This document shows positions 1-7,544 of a stretch of 15,405 nucleotides of DNA, piece by piece. The stretch is from Nitrospinaceae bacterium (GTDB taxonomy: Bacteria > Nitrospinota > Nitrospinia > Nitrospinales > VA-1): the NCBI GenBank assembly GCA_029937655.1, contig JAPYPK010000029.1, forward strand, positions 1 to 15,405, given 5' to 3'. The translations under genes were made by a program, and so were the position numbers. The notes beneath the pieces were generated by a model. The model saw only the letters and a program-made list of their open reading frames with translations, did not search any database and was not told the DNA's origin. The first letter of the stretch is position 1; every line of letters begins with the position of its first letter.

Positions 1-201
1 GTCGGTCCAATCCCTCTTCCGACAACGCGTAATAGGTGGACGGTGTTGCGGTCGCCACACGTAGATAAAAAATCTCGTGAGCAGTTTGAGGCGCGAACGC
101 ATAAGCGGGTTATGGAAATTCATGAGCCTACACCACAGACCGTGGATGCGCTGATGAAGCTCGACCTTTCTGGCGGCGTGGATATTGAGATAAAGCTTTA
201 A
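1..201 (+). CDS. rpsJ: 30S ribosomal protein S10, C-terminal part (5' end outside window)
   Basis: The window opens in frame 1 inside S10. The visible 66 residues begin with VGPIPLPT, the conserved loop near residue 37 of the usual ~103-residue protein, and continue through [20 protein letters not shown] to a GGVDIEIKL end and TAA at 199-201. S10 sits in the 30S head and, in the family, also forms part of NusB-S10 antitermination complexes. It is the usual first gene of the S10 operon, so any operon leader or promoter lies upstream of the window. The next gene, rplC, starts 25 bases later. Identity is certain; only the N-terminal third is missing. Confidence 0.97.
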   Translation, partial: VGPIPLPTTRNRWTVLRSPHVDKKSREQFEARTHKRVMEIHEPTPQTVDALMKLDLSGGVDIEIKL

Positions 202-224
202 TGATACGTATAGGAATAAACTGA
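201..224 (+). other. Micro-ORF bridging rpsJ and rplC
   Basis: Seven codons (MIRIGIN) run from an ATG that shares its A with the rpsJ stop (TAATG) to a TGA two bases before the rplC ATG. It fills the whole gap. No separate ribosome binding site is needed for reinitiation. It may be chance; it is listed because similar bridges occur in three other gaps of this window. Confidence 0.25.
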
Positions 225-226
225 AA

Positions 227-847
227 ATGAAAGCTTTGATTGGGGAAAAAATTGGAATGACGCAGGTTTTTTCGAAGGAAGGTAACTGTGTTCCGGTGAC
301 CGTTCTTCGGATTGATAAGTGCGTCCCTATTCTTCGGCGGACCCAAGAAGAAAATGGGTATAGCGCTGTTCTGGTGGCCTATGGCACTAGGAAGTCAAAG
401 CATATGAATAAGCCTGACCAGGGATTTTATGATAAGGCTAAGGTTGCTCCGGCTAGAATTCTTGCTGAGTTCCGTGATCAAGATATTCTGGACGAGGAAT
501 TGGGTAAGTCACTAACAGTCGATCTGTTTAGCGAAGGTGATAAGGTTAGTGTTGCCGGGGTCTCTAAGGGAAAAGGTTTTGCGGGTGTAATGAAGCGCTG
601 GGGTATGGGTGGAGCACCTGCATCTCATGGGCATCATGAAATTTATCGAGGCGGTGGTTCCATTGGAATGCATACTTATCCAGGGCGGGTGTTTAGGGGG
701 AAGAAGATGCCTGGCCATATGGGGTCGGAAAAGGTATTTGTTAAGAATTTAAAGGTAATGCGCGTTGATACGGAAAATAATGTATTGCTTGTCAAGGGTG
801 CTGTTCCAGGGGCTCCTGGTGGGATTGTTAGAATTATTAAGTCTTGA
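227..847 (+). CDS. rplC: 50S ribosomal protein L3
   Basis: A 206-residue L3, close to the family length. The start is ATG 227 (MKALIGEKIGMTQVF), with only a weak AGGA (212-215) upstream. The conserved core is present: KGKGFAGVMKRWGMGG, then ASHGHH, GGGSIG, and PGRVFRGKKMPGHMG around residues 113-165. This is the extended loop that reaches toward the peptidyl transferase centre. L3 is one of the two proteins that start assembly of the 50S subunit. The usual PGSIG reads GGSIG here, a change I believe occurs in other lineages. The stop TGA (845-847) lies 14 bases before the preferred rplD start, so the two genes are tightly packed. Confidence 0.97.
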   Translation: MKALIGEKIGMTQVFSKEGNCVPVTVLRIDKCVPILRRTQEENGYSAVLVAYGTRKSKHMNKPDQGFYDKAKVAPARILAEFRDQDILDEELGKSLTVDLFSEGDKVSVAGVSKGKGFAGVMKRWGMGGAPASHGHHEIYRGGGSIGMHTYPGRVFRGKKMPGHMGSEKVFVKNLKVMRVDTENNVLLVKGAVPGAPGGIVRIIKS

Positions 848-861
848 TATTGAAAAAAATT

Positions 862-1488
862 ATGCCGCAATTAGATGTTATAGATATAAAAAATAATAAG
901 GTGGGCGATGTTGACGTCGATTCCACCGTGTTTGACGCTAAGATCAATGAGCATTTGGTTAAGCAGTATGTGGTTTTGCAGCGTGCGACACGGCGACTTG
1001 GTACTGCTTCCACTAAATCAAGTTACGGCCAATTAAGTGGTAGCGGAAAAAAACCTTGGCGTCAAAAGGGCACAGGTAGGGCGAGGGTTGGGAAAACAAG
1101 ATCTGCTCTTTGGCGTGGTGGTCTGACTATTTTTGGGCCTACGCCCAGAGATTATAGTTTTAAGATGAATAAAAAAGCCCGTAAGCAGGCCATGAGATCT
1201 GCTCTTACGGATTGCTTGCGGGGAAATCATATTGCTGTGCTTGATAAACTAACCCTTGATACTCCTAAGACAAAAGAAGCGGTTCAGGTGATTAAGGCTT
1301 TAGGGTTGCCAGAAAAGACCCTTTTTGTTACAGCGGAAAAAAACAAGAACTTGGAGTTGGCTGTCCGTAATCTTCCAACTGTTAACGTGTTGCCGGTTGA
1401 GGGGGTGAATGTTTACGACCTGCTTTTCCATGAGAAAATTGTGTGTACTTCAGAGGCGATTAAGAAGCTAGGGGAGAGGTTGGGATGA
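862..1488 (+). CDS. rplD: 50S ribosomal protein L4
   Basis: L4 of 208 residues from ATG 862 (MPQLDVID), which matches the usual N-terminus. An in-frame TTG at 844 would add six residues (MILKKI) and overlap rplC, but nothing in the family supports it. The tunnel loop SGSGKKPWRQKGTGRARVGK is intact at about residues 60-79 and reaches the narrow part of the peptide exit tunnel. In E. coli L4 also represses its own operon by binding the S10 leader, which here lies upstream of the window. The stop overlaps the rplW start as ATGA (1485-1488), implying translational coupling. Confidence 0.96.
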   Translation: MPQLDVIDIKNNKVGDVDVDSTVFDAKINEHLVKQYVVLQRATRRLGTASTKSSYGQLSGSGKKPWRQKGTGRARVGKTRSALWRGGLTIFGPTPRDYSFKMNKKARKQAMRSALTDCLRGNHIAVLDKLTLDTPKTKEAVQVIKALGLPEKTLFVTAEKNKNLELAVRNLPTVNVLPVEGVNVYDLLFHEKIVCTSEAIKKLGERLG

Positions 1489-1784
1489 AGGTTGGTCATT
1501 ATCAAGTTTTAAAGAAGCCTGTTATTACTGAAAAAACTACCCAGATGCTGGCTGACGGTAATTGGGTTGCCTTTCAAGTTCATTCGCAGGCTAATAAGAT
1601 TCAGATAAAAGAAGCAGTGGAGAAGGTGTTTAGTGTGACGGTTACAAAAGTTAATACGCTTGTTGTTCCAGGAAAATATCGTCGCTTTGGGAAAACGGTA
1701 GGTCATACAAAATCGTGGAAGAAAGCTATGTTGCGCCTTAAAGAAGGAGATAAGATTGAATTGTTTGAAGGGGGCGCTTCCTGA
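1485..1784 (+). CDS. rplW: 50S ribosomal protein L23
   Basis: L23 of 99 residues, the normal size. It begins [20 protein letters not shown] and contains the family segment [20 protein letters not shown] followed by [19 protein letters not shown]23 lies at the exit of the peptide tunnel and is the docking site for trigger factor and the signal recognition particle. The start ATG 1485 overlaps the rplD stop by four bases. The stop TGA (1782-1784) shares its last base with the rplB start, so three consecutive genes are coupled. Confidence 0.97.
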   Translation: MKVGHYQVLKKPVITEKTTQMLADGNWVAFQVHSQANKIQIKEAVEKVFSVTVTKVNTLVVPGKYRRFGKTVGHTKSWKKAMLRLKEGDKIELFEGGAS

Positions 1785-2623
1785 TGCCAGTTAGAAAGTT
1801 AAAACCTCGTTCTCCGGGTGTTCGTTTTCGCACCATCTCTGGGTTTGAGGAAATCACAAAGTCAACCCCGGAAAAAAGTTTGCTTGAAGCATTGGCCCGT
1901 ACAGGTGGCCGTAATAACCGAGGCAGGTTAACTGCGAAACGGCGGGGCGGAGGGCATCGCAAACAGTACCGAATGATAGATTTTAAGAGAAATAAAGACG
2001 GTGTAGAGGCTAAAGTTGTCGGCGTTGAGTATGACCCTAATCGGTCGGCTAATATTGCATTGTTGGCTTATGTCGATGGGGAAAAGCGCTATATACTTTC
2101 TCCTGAAGGATTGAAGGTTGGTGATAAGGTAGTTTCTGGTGATCAGGCGGAAATTCGAACGGGGAATTCCTTGCCGATTAAGCTGATTCCCGAGGGGACT
2201 CTGGTGCATAATATTGAATTGCGTTGTGGTAAAGGAGGGCAAATGGCCCGAAGTGCTGGCGCGTCGGCTCAATTGATGGCTAAGGAGGGTTCGTATGCAA
2301 CTTTCAAGCTTTCATCGGGTGAGGTTCGTTTGGTGCAGATAAATTGTAGGGCGACTATAGGTGTTGTGGGGAACTCTGAGCATGCAAATGTCTCTTTTGG
2401 TAAGGCTGGGAGAACGCGATGGATAGGGCGTCGGCCCAGAGTTCGTGCGGTAGCGATGAATCCAGTCGATCACCCGATGGGAGGTGGTGAGGGTCGGTCC
2501 TCCGGAGGGCGTCATCCTTGTAGTCCTTGGGGTCAGCCTGCTAAGGGATATAAGACTAGAAGTCCTCGTAAAAGTTCAAATAAATTTATTTTAAGTCGAA
2601 GGAAAAAACGAAATAAACGGTAA
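1784..2623 (+). CDS. rplB: 50S ribosomal protein L2
   Basis: L2 of 279 residues (E. coli 273). Visible landmarks are [23 protein letters not shown] near the N-terminus, [20 protein letters not shown], and near the C-terminus [13 protein letters not shown] followed by [12 protein letters not shown]. The His before Pro-Met corresponds to E. coli His229, reported as important for peptidyl transfer, and it is retained. The second His of the E. coli HPH is Met here, a common variant. L2 binds 23S domain IV and bridges to the small subunit. The start is ATG 1784 in a TGATG overlap with rplW. Confidence 0.98.
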   Translation: MPVRKLKPRSPGVRFRTISGFEEITKSTPEKSLLEALARTGGRNNRGRLTAKRRGGGHRKQYRMIDFKRNKDGVEAKVVGVEYDPNRSANIALLAYVDGEKRYILSPEGLKVGDKVVSGDQAEIRTGNSLPIKLIPEGTLVHNIELRCGKGGQMARSAGASAQLMAKEGSYATFKLSSGEVRLVQINCRATIGVVGNSEHANVSFGKAGRTRWIGRRPRVRAVAMNPVDHPMGGGEGRSSGGRHPCSPWGQPAKGYKTRSPRKSSNKFILSRRKKRNKR

Positions 2624-2643
2624 TAATTTTATCAAGGAGATGT

Positions 2644-2925
2644 ATGTCTCGATCGCTTAAAAAGGGGCCTTTTATAGATGAGTCACTCGCAAAAAAAGTT
2701 GAGGAGATGAATCGTCAGGGGGACAGGAAAATTATAAAGACTTGGTCTCGAAGGTCAACAATATCTCCTGACTTTGTTGGTCATACATTTGGTGTTCATA
2801 ATGGCAAAAAGCATATTCCGATATTCGTATCGGAGAATATGGTGGGGCACAAGCTGGGTGAATTTTCTCCTACTCGAATGTTTAGGTCGCATGGTGGTAG
2901 AACCAAAAAAGCAGTTACTAAATAA
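2644..2925 (+). CDS. rpsS: 30S ribosomal protein S19
   Basis: S19 of 93 residues (family about 92). It starts [21 protein letters not shown] and carries the conserved [18 protein letters not shown] and [17 protein letters not shown] segments. S19 forms a heterodimer with S13 in the 30S head and contacts 16S helix 42 and the A-site finger. A strong ribosome binding site, AAGGAGA at 2634-2640, sits just before ATG 2644. It serves this gene after a 20-base gap behind rplB, so initiation here does not rely on coupling. Confidence 0.98.
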   Translation: MSRSLKKGPFIDESLAKKVEEMNRQGDRKIIKTWSRRSTISPDFVGHTFGVHNGKKHIPIFVSENMVGHKLGEFSPTRMFRSHGGRTKKAVTK

Positions 2926-2948
2926 AACGTAAATCAGGTATTTGGTTG

Positions 2949-3284
2949 ATGGAAGTTAAGGCAATATTAAATCGGACGCGAACAGCTCCCCAAAAGGCGA
3001 GGTTGGTGGCAAGATTGATTTCTGGAAAAAACGTGAATGATGCGATGAATATTCTGCAGTTAACGCGAAAAAAGGCTGCTCGTATTATGCAAAAGATTTT
3101 AAAGTCAGCTCTTGCTAACGCTGAAGAGAACCACAAGGTCTTGGATGTGGATGACATGTTTGTTAAGCGCGTTACGGTTGACCAGGGTGTGGTGATGAAG
3201 CGGACGATGCCTAGAGCGAGGGGTACATCGAATACAATCCGAAAACGGTCAAGTAATATTTGCTTAGTGCTTAGCGAGAAATAA
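2949..3284 (+). CDS. rplV: 50S ribosomal protein L22 with atypical hairpin tip
   Basis: L22 of 111 residues from ATG 2949 ([20 protein letters not shown]). The preceding in-frame TTG 2946 would add one Met. AGGT at 2936-2939 is the likely ribosome binding site. The globular part is normal ([26 protein letters not shown]). The long beta hairpin that lines the exit tunnel reads [22 protein letters not shown], at about residues 83-104. Most bacteria have Gly-Arg-Ala at the tip (E. coli G91-R92-A93); here it is Gly-Thr-Ser. The usual TSHI after KR is SSNI. Identity is certain; the consequence of the tip change is unknown. Confidence 0.97.
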   Translation: MEVKAILNRTRTAPQKARLVARLISGKNVNDAMNILQLTRKKAARIMQKILKSALANAEENHKVLDVDDMFVKRVTVDQGVVMKRTMPRARGTSNTIRKRSSNICLVLSEK

Positions 3285-3298
3285 AACAAGGGGGTTGC

Positions 3299-3988
3299 GT
3301 GGGTCAAAAAGTTCATCCATACGGGTTTCGGTTAGGGGTTAATAAAACTTGGGTATCAAAATGGTGTGTGCGTCGAGATTTTTCTAGTTTGCTGCTGGAA
3401 GATATCAATCTTCGTGGGTATGTGAAAAGAACTTTGGCGCATGCAGGTATTTCAAAGGTTGAGGTCGAAAGAAGTGCTGACCGCGTCAGGGTGAGTATTC
3501 ATACTGCGCGACCGGGAATCATTATCGGGAAGAAAGGATCGGAAGTCGATAGGCTTAAGGAAGACTTGCAAAAAATGATTAGTGGTAAGCGAATAAGTTT
3601 GGAGATTAAGGAAGTTAGGCGGGCTGAGTTGGACGCAAATCTCGTTGCTCAAAACGTAGCATTGCAACTTGAGAAGCGAATATCTTTTCGCAGGGCCATG
3701 AAGAAAACAGTGCTGTCATCTCTTCGTTTTGGGGCGCTTGGTATTAAGATTAGGGTTTCCGGTCGGTTGGGTGGGGCGGAAATTGCAAGGAGCGAGTGGT
3801 ATCGTGAAGGGCGTGTTCCCCTTCATACTCTGAGGGCTGATATAGATTATGGCACGGCTAGAGCAAATACAACCTTCGGGGTAATTGGTGTTAAGGCTTG
3901 GATTTATCGTGGAGATATTCTTCCTGGAGATGAGGTCGATAAAAAGGAAGATTCTTTAAGGCCTAACGATAGAAAAAAAAGAAAGTAA
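3299..3988 (+). CDS. rpsC: 30S ribosomal protein S3
   Basis: S3 of 229 residues starting at GTG 3299 ([12 protein letters not shown]), preceded by AAGGGGG at 3288-3294. The KH domain contains the RNA-binding turn in [17 protein letters not shown] (about residues 75-92). The C-terminal domain has [32 protein letters not shown]. In the family, S3 lies at the mRNA entry tunnel and takes part in the ribosomal helicase activity with S4 and S5. The charged C-terminal tail [15 protein letters not shown] is ordinary. It is followed by the longest gap inside the cluster, 81 bases, before rplP. Confidence 0.98.
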   Translation: MGQKVHPYGFRLGVNKTWVSKWCVRRDFSSLLLEDINLRGYVKRTLAHAGISKVEVERSADRVRVSIHTARPGIIIGKKGSEVDRLKEDLQKMISGKRISLEIKEVRRAELDANLVAQNVALQLEKRISFRRAMKKTVLSSLRFGALGIKIRVSGRLGGAEIARSEWYREGRVPLHTLRADIDYGTARANTTFGVIGVKAWIYRGDILPGDEVDKKEDSLRPNDRKKRK

Positions 3989-3998
3989 GTGCGCTGAG

Positions 3999-4076
3999 AT
4001 GATAAACGAAAGCTACTTTGGAGTCAGTTTAAGAGGGGTGGAAAATTTTGAGGTTAGGGGAACATCATCATGTTGA
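3999..4076 (+). other. Micro-ORF bridging rpsC and rplP (25 codons)
   Basis: The 81-base gap after rpsC holds an ORF of 25 codons starting MINESYFGVSLRG. It begins 10 bases after the rpsC stop and ends with TGA 4074-4076, which overlaps the second candidate rplP start as TGATG (4074-4078). It has no clear ribosome binding site and I do not recognise it. It may be a relay for coupled translation or chance. Confidence 0.25.
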
Positions 4077-4480
4077 TGCCTAAAAAGGTCAAGTATCGTA
4101 AGCGCCACAAAGGTCGAATGGGGGGCACAGCCTTTCGCGGAGGGAATTTGGATTTTGGTTCTTTTGGGTTGCAGGCCCTTGAGTGTGGGAGGATTACGGA
4201 TCGGCAAATTGAGGCGGCGCGTATTGCGATGACTCGCTATATAAAGCGAGGTGGAAAGATATGGATGCGAATTTTCCCTGATAAGCCTGTTTCTAAAAAA
4301 CCAGCTGAGACTCGAATGGGTAAGGGTAAGGGCGGTCCAGAATATTGGGTTGCTGTTGTCAGGCAGGGGAGAATGCTTTATGAGATGGAGGGAGTTTCTG
4401 AAGAAATTGCAAAAGAAGCGTTTCGGTTGGCCCAGCACAAGTTACCTATTGCGACTCGGTTTGTCGTTAAAAATGTTTGA
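4070..4480 (+). CDS. rplP: 50S ribosomal protein L16
   Basis: L16 of 136 residues, the same as E. coli. ATG 4070 gives [19 protein letters not shown], the common N-terminus; ATG 4076 would give MPKKVKY. AGGGGA around 4056-4061 is the likely ribosome binding site for either. An in-frame TAG at 4055-4057 excludes an earlier start. The motif [19 protein letters not shown] is intact and includes the Arg that is hydroxylated in E. coli L16 (R81). L16 organises the A-site region of 23S rRNA and is a late assembly protein. A 25-codon ORF in the preceding gap ends by overlapping the 4076 ATG. Confidence 0.97.
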   Translation: MLMPKKVKYRKRHKGRMGGTAFRGGNLDFGSFGLQALECGRITDRQIEAARIAMTRYIKRGGKIWMRIFPDKPVSKKPAETRMGKGKGGPEYWVAVVRQGRMLYEMEGVSEEIAKEAFRLAQHKLPIATRFVVKNV

Positions 4481-4484
4481 GTAT

Positions 4485-4511
4485 ATGATTGTGATGGAAG
4501 GAAAGATATGA
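4485..4511 (+). other. Micro-ORF bridging rplP and rpmC
   Basis: Eight codons (MIVMEGKI) start four bases after the rplP stop and end with TGA 4509-4511, overlapping the rpmC ATG as ATGA. The same frame is open further back through rplP, so openness alone is weak evidence. The AAGGAAAG site inside it clearly serves rpmC. Confidence 0.2.
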
Positions 4512-4729
4512 ATGCAAAGGAAGTTCGGGACCTTACTGGGAAAGAGCGGTTGGAAAAGATGGATGATCTCGACCGAGAAAAATTTAATCTAAAGTTCCAA
4601 TTAGCGACTGGGAAAATAGAAGCCCCCGGACGGCTTAAGTCGATTCGAAGGGATATTGCTAGATTAAAGACTATCATTAGAGAGTCCGACTTGGTTGGAC
4701 CTGCTAAAGAGAGCGTTGACAAAGCATAA
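4508..4729 (+). CDS. rpmC: 50S ribosomal protein L29
   Basis: L29 of 73 residues, slightly longer than the usual 60-70. It begins [21 protein letters not shown], then [32 protein letters not shown], the two-helix hairpin typical of the family. L29 sits beside L23 at the tunnel exit. AAGGAAAG at 4498-4505 provides the ribosome binding site. The extra residues are a polar C-terminal end after the second helix ([15 protein letters not shown]). The start ATG overlaps the stop of an out-of-frame micro-ORF as ATGA (4508-4511). Confidence 0.96.
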   Translation: MNAKEVRDLTGKERLEKMDDLDREKFNLKFQLATGKIEAPGRLKSIRRDIARLKTIIRESDLVGPAKESVDKA

Positions 4730-4733
4730 CAGT

Positions 4734-4753
4734 ATGCCAAGTGCATAAGGCAT
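4734..4753 (+). other. Small stem-loop between rpmC and rpsQ
   Basis: ATGCC (4734-4738) pairs with GGCAT (4749-4753) around a 10-base loop, followed by TTT. The stem is only five pairs and lies just upstream of the AAGGAG of rpsQ. It is too weak for a terminator; a processing or translation-modulating role is only a possibility. Confidence 0.2.
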
Positions 4754-4774
4754 TTTGGTGAATTAAGGAGTTTT

Positions 4775-5056
4775 ATGGGTGATCAGGCGAATAAGAAGAC
4801 TATGACGGGAGTTGTGGTCAGTAGTAAAATGGATAAAACAGTGGTTATTAAGGTGGAGCGTAAGTTTGCTCACCCTGTTTTTAAAAAGGTGGTTAAGACA
4901 ACTAAAAAGTATAAGGTGCATGATGAAAAAAATGAATGCGTGGAGGGAGATTTTATACGCATCCAAGAGAGTCGCCCGCTTAGTAAGGAAAAGCGTTGGC
5001 GTTTGCTAGGTGTTGTTGTTAGACAGAAGTCATTGGTAATTGAAAAGGCTAAGTAG
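4775..5056 (+). CDS. rpsQ: 30S ribosomal protein S17
   Basis: S17 of 93 residues, an OB-fold primary binder of 16S rRNA. The family core is [42 protein letters not shown], followed by [24 protein letters not shown]. It carries a short polar N-terminal lead (GDQANKK) compared with the shortest homologues. AAGGAG at 4765-4770 is the ribosome binding site. It closes the S10 block, and rplN follows after only two bases, so there is no break between the S10 and spc blocks. Confidence 0.97.
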   Translation: MGDQANKKTMTGVVVSSKMDKTVVIKVERKFAHPVFKKVVKTTKKYKVHDEKNECVEGDFIRIQESRPLSKEKRWRLLGVVVRQKSLVIEKAK

Positions 5057-5058
5057 AA

Positions 5059-5427
5059 ATGATCCAGTTGAGAACAGTATTAGATGTTGCTGATAATTCG
5101 GGCGCTAAAAAAGTCCAGTGTATAAAAGTGCTGGGTGGTTCGAGGAGAAGATATGCCCGTATTGGGGACGTTATTGTGGTTGCTGTTAAAGAAACTGATC
5201 CTCGAAGTACCGTGAAGAAAGGGGAAGTCAAAAAGGCTGTGGTGGTACGAACAAGAAAAGAGATTCGCCGCCCTAATGGTACTTATATTAAGTTTGATGT
5301 GAACTCAGCTGTCTTGATAAATGATAACCGGGAGCCGTTAGGGACCCGTATTTTTGGTCCGGTAGCCCGGGAGTTACGTGCCAAGAAGTTTATGAGAATT
5401 CTTTCCCTTGCCCCAGAGGTTTTGTGA
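5059..5427 (+). CDS. rplN: 50S ribosomal protein L14
   Basis: L14 of 122 residues, the standard length. It starts [37 protein letters not shown] and ends [24 protein letters not shown], all canonical. L14 sits at the subunit interface, contacts L19 and helix 44 of 16S rRNA, and is where the silencing factor RsfS binds in other bacteria. ATG 5059 lies two bases after the rpsQ stop, so initiation is probably coupled. The stop overlaps the rplX start. Confidence 0.98.
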   Translation: MIQLRTVLDVADNSGAKKVQCIKVLGGSRRRYARIGDVIVVAVKETDPRSTVKKGEVKKAVVVRTRKEIRRPNGTYIKFDVNSAVLINDNREPLGTRIFGPVARELRAKKFMRILSLAPEVL

Positions 5428-5765
5428 TGTTGCCTGTGTCAAAGAAAAATACTTTAAAAAAAGACGATATCGTTCAGGTTGTTACTGGTAAAGAGAAGGG
5501 AAAGAAGGGTAAGGTGCTGGCTTTTTTTTCAGAATCCGAAACGGTGACAATTGAGAAACTCAATATGCTTAAGAGGCATATGAAGTCGGATGGTAAATCG
5601 CGGCAGGCAGGTATTGTGGAAAAAGAAGGTCCCATTCACGTGTCAAACGTCCTTGTTGTTTGCGATAAGTGTGGAAAGGGTGTTCGCGTAAAACGAAAAA
5701 AACTAGAAGATGGTAAGCGTGTGCGTGTTTGTAGGAAATGCGAAGAGGTTATCGACAGGGTTTAA
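5427..5765 (+). CDS. rplX: 50S ribosomal protein L24 (four-cysteine form)
   Basis: L24 of 112 residues from ATG 5427, which shares its A with the rplN stop TGA (TGATG). An in-frame GTG at 5424 would add one residue. AGAGG at about 5415-5419 is the likely ribosome binding site. The KOW segment [20 protein letters not shown] is near the N-terminus. The C-terminal part has CDKCG and CRKC (Cys 79, 82, 102, 105), the zinc-ribbon form found in many bacteria but not E. coli. L24 is the other assembly initiator of the 50S subunit. The stop is one base before the rplE start. Confidence 0.97.
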   Translation: MLPVSKKNTLKKDDIVQVVTGKEKGKKGKVLAFFSESETVTIEKLNMLKRHMKSDGKSRQAGIVEKEGPIHVSNVLVVCDKCGKGVRVKRKKLEDGKRVRVCRKCEEVIDRV

Positions 5766-5766
5766 T

Positions 5767-6306
5767 ATGACTAACTTTAAACAGTTGTACAACGAAAAAA
5801 TCAAAAGTCAAATCCAGAAGGAACTTGGGTTTAAGAATGTAATGCAGGTTCCACGCCTGGATAAGGTTGTTCTCAATGTGGGGTTGGGTGAGGCATTGCA
5901 GAATGGAAAATTAATTGAATCTAGTGTTGAGCAATTGAAGGTGATTTCAGGGCAGATGCCAGTTGTGACAAAAGCTAAAAAATCAATTGCGAATTTTAAA
6001 TTGCGTGAGGGTGTGCCGATTGGGGTGATGGTTACGTTGCGAGGCAATCGAATGTACCAATTTTTTGAGCGTTTGGTCAGTTTTGCTCTCCCGCGAGAAC
6101 GGGACTTTAAGGGATTGCCAAAAAAATCATTTGATGGTCGAGGAAACTATACCATTGGCTTGAAGGAGCAGTTGATTTTTCCTGAGATCGACTACGATAA
6201 GGTCGAGAAGATTCAGGGGATGAACATTACGATATGTACTACTGCGCGAACAGATGAAGAGGGTAGGTGTCTGCTTACACAAATGGGACTGCCATTGCGT
6301 AAGTAA
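5767..6306 (+). CDS. rplE: 50S ribosomal protein L5
   Basis: L5 of 179 residues, the same as E. coli. The start is ATG 5767 ([16 protein letters not shown]), one base after the rplX stop. A longer reading from 5710 would overlap the end of rplX in another frame and does not resemble the family. Conserved parts are [40 protein letters not shown], and [34 protein letters not shown]5 binds 5S rRNA with L18 and contacts the P-site tRNA. The one-base gap leaves no room for an S8-binding leader of the type that regulates spc in E. coli, unless it lies inside the coding sequence. Confidence 0.98.
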   Translation: MTNFKQLYNEKIKSQIQKELGFKNVMQVPRLDKVVLNVGLGEALQNGKLIESSVEQLKVISGQMPVVTKAKKSIANFKLREGVPIGVMVTLRGNRMYQFFERLVSFALPRERDFKGLPKKSFDGRGNYTIGLKEQLIFPEIDYDKVEKIQGMNITICTTARTDEEGRCLLTQMGLPLRK

Positions 6307-6316
6307 CTTATTTACA

Positions 6317-6342
6317 AAGGGAGGCTCTTGATGAGCTTCTAG
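6317..6342 (+). other. Strong Shine-Dalgarno site with a three-codon ORF before rpsN
   Basis: AAAGGGAGG (6317-6325 region) is one of the best ribosome binding sites in the window, but the ATG it serves (6331) opens only Met-Ser-Phe before TAG at 6340-6342. The real rpsN start is 14 bases further on with its own purine stretch. It may act as a ribosome loading or standby site, or be a relic. Confidence 0.3.
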
Positions 6343-6355
6343 GTGGGAAGGAATT

Positions 6356-6541
6356 ATGGCGAAAAAATCGCTAATTGCTAAGGCGCAAAGAAAGCAAAAG
6401 TTTCAAGTTAGGGAGTACAGTCGATGTGGATTGTGCGGTCGTCCGCGGGCTTTTTTGCGGAAGTTTGGCATGTGTCGAATATGTTTTCGGGAGAAAGCTT
6501 TACTGGGTGAAATTCCGGGAGTTACTAAGTCCAGCTGGTAG
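6356..6541 (+). CDS. rpsN: 30S ribosomal protein S14, zinc-binding short type (type Z)
   Basis: S14 of 61 residues, the short zinc form rather than the ~100-residue cysteine-free form. Ligands are visible as CGLC (Cys 24 and 27) and CRIC (Cys 40 and 43), flanking [12 protein letters not shown]. The protein ends [15 protein letters not shown] as expected. S14 assembles late into the 30S head. The start ATG 6356 follows AGGTGG (6341-6346) and an overlapping GGGAAGGAA (6345-6353). A second, stronger Shine-Dalgarno-like site lies further upstream and belongs to a three-codon ORF (see 6331-6342). Confidence 0.97.
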   Translation: MAKKSLIAKAQRKQKFQVREYSRCGLCGRPRAFLRKFGMCRICFREKALLGEIPGVTKSSW

Positions 6542-6575
6542 ACAGTTGGTTTAAGATTAGGAGTTTAGTTTTATT

Positions 6576-6968
6576 ATGATGACAGATCCTATAGCTGATT
6601 TATTTACGCGTGTTCGAAATGGCCTCATGGTTCAGCATGGTGCGGTCGAAATGCCAAATTCTAAGGTGAAGACGCGAATCGCGGAAGTTTTAAAAGAAGA
6701 AGGTTTTATAAAAAACTTTCGAGTTCGTGAAGATGGCAGGCAGGGGGTTTTAAAGTTGTATTTGAAGTACCATAATGGCGATGCTGCTATTAGGGGTATT
6801 AAGAGGATAAGTAAGCCAGGTCGAAGAACTTATGTGTCATCAAGGGATATTCCTAGGGTTCTTAATGGGCTTGGGATTGCAATTATAACCACTTCCTCTG
6901 GTGTTATGACAGACCAGCTCTGTCGAGAAAAAGGTGTTGGGGGTGAGGTTCTTGGTTATGTTTGGTAA
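6576..6968 (+). CDS. rpsH: 30S ribosomal protein S8
   Basis: S8 of 130 residues, the family length. It starts MMTDPIADLFTRVRNGLMVQH, with a choice between ATG 6576 and 6579. AGGAG at 6559-6563 fits the first better. The C-terminal RNA-binding part reads RVLNGLGIAIITTSSGVMTDQLCREKGVGGEVLGYVW, matching the conserved TSxGVMTD and GGEVL(C/G)YVW. S8 is a primary binder of the 16S central domain and in E. coli represses the spc operon. No matching leader structure was recognised here. Confidence 0.97.
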   Translation: MMTDPIADLFTRVRNGLMVQHGAVEMPNSKVKTRIAEVLKEEGFIKNFRVREDGRQGVLKLYLKYHNGDAAIRGIKRISKPGRRTYVSSRDIPRVLNGLGIAIITTSSGVMTDQLCREKGVGGEVLGYVW

Positions 6969-6983
6969 CTGTGAAAGAGAATT

Positions 6984-7532
6984 ATGTCAAGAATAGGTAA
7001 AAAACCAATTTTGATTTCCGCGGGAGTCGAGTGCAAGTTAGATGGAACGACTTTGAAGGTAAAGGGTCCCAAGGGGCAGCTTCAAAGGGAATTTCACCAG
7101 AATATGACGATCGCGATTGATAACGACTTGATAACCGTGACGCGTCCTACTGACGGCCGGATCGATCGCTCCCTGCATGGATTGACGAGGACCCTGATCA
7201 GCAACATGGTGATTGGGGTGAGCGAAGGATTTTCTAAAACCCTAAATATTGTGGGTGTGGGTTACAAGGTAGACCTGAAGGGGAAGGCTTTGAATTTAAA
7301 TCTTGGTTTTTCGCATCCCGTCAACTACCCTCCACCAGAAGGTATAGAGTTCGATGTTGATAGTAAAAAAAATGTGATTGTTGTTAAGGGAGTTAATAAG
7401 CAGATGGTTGGGCAGGTTGCGGCAGAAATTAGAATGCTAAGGCCGCCAGAACCATACAAAGGTAAAGGGGTTATGTATGCAAACGAAAAAATCCGCAGGA
7501 AAGCAGGTAAGACTGCGGCTAGCAAAGGATAA
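6984..7532 (+). CDS. rplF: 50S ribosomal protein L6
   Basis: L6 of 182 residues. It begins MSRIGKKPILISAGVECKLDGTTLKVKGPKGQL and has the two related domains of the family. The second ends with LRPPEPYKGKGVMYANEKIRRKAGK, the strongly conserved 23S-binding segment. L6 lies near the sarcin-ricin loop and the factor-binding site. Only a weak purine stretch (GAAAGAGAA, 6973-6981) precedes ATG 6984, 15 bases after rpsH, so some coupling with rpsH is likely. Confidence 0.98.
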   Translation: MSRIGKKPILISAGVECKLDGTTLKVKGPKGQLQREFHQNMTIAIDNDLITVTRPTDGRIDRSLHGLTRTLISNMVIGVSEGFSKTLNIVGVGYKVDLKGKALNLNLGFSHPVNYPPPEGIEFDVDSKKNVIVVKGVNKQMVGQVAAEIRMLRPPEPYKGKGVMYANEKIRRKAGKTAASKG

Positions 7533-7544
7533 GTTTAGATAAGG

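Noticed and set aside
844..861. TTG 844 as the start of rplD
   Set aside because: It would overlap rplC and add six residues not found in L4; ATG 862 matches the family start.
2918..3316. A 132-codon - strand ORF opposite rplV
   Set aside because: It is a shadow of rplV and the rpsC start, with no ribosome binding site or known domain.
4013..4438. A 141-codon - strand ORF opposite the rpsC-rplP gap and rplP
   Set aside because: It lies almost wholly over rplP, has biased composition from the opposite strand and matches no family I know.
4251..4511. An 86-codon + strand ORF overlapping rplP and rpmC
   Set aside because: It runs in another frame over a certain rplP and has no recognisable protein features; only its last codons, in the intergenic gap, are discussed as a micro-ORF.
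5710..5766. Upstream extension of rplE from GTG or ATG codons at 5710
   Set aside because: The added 19 residues are the end of rplX read in another frame; ATG 5767 gives the standard 179-residue L5.
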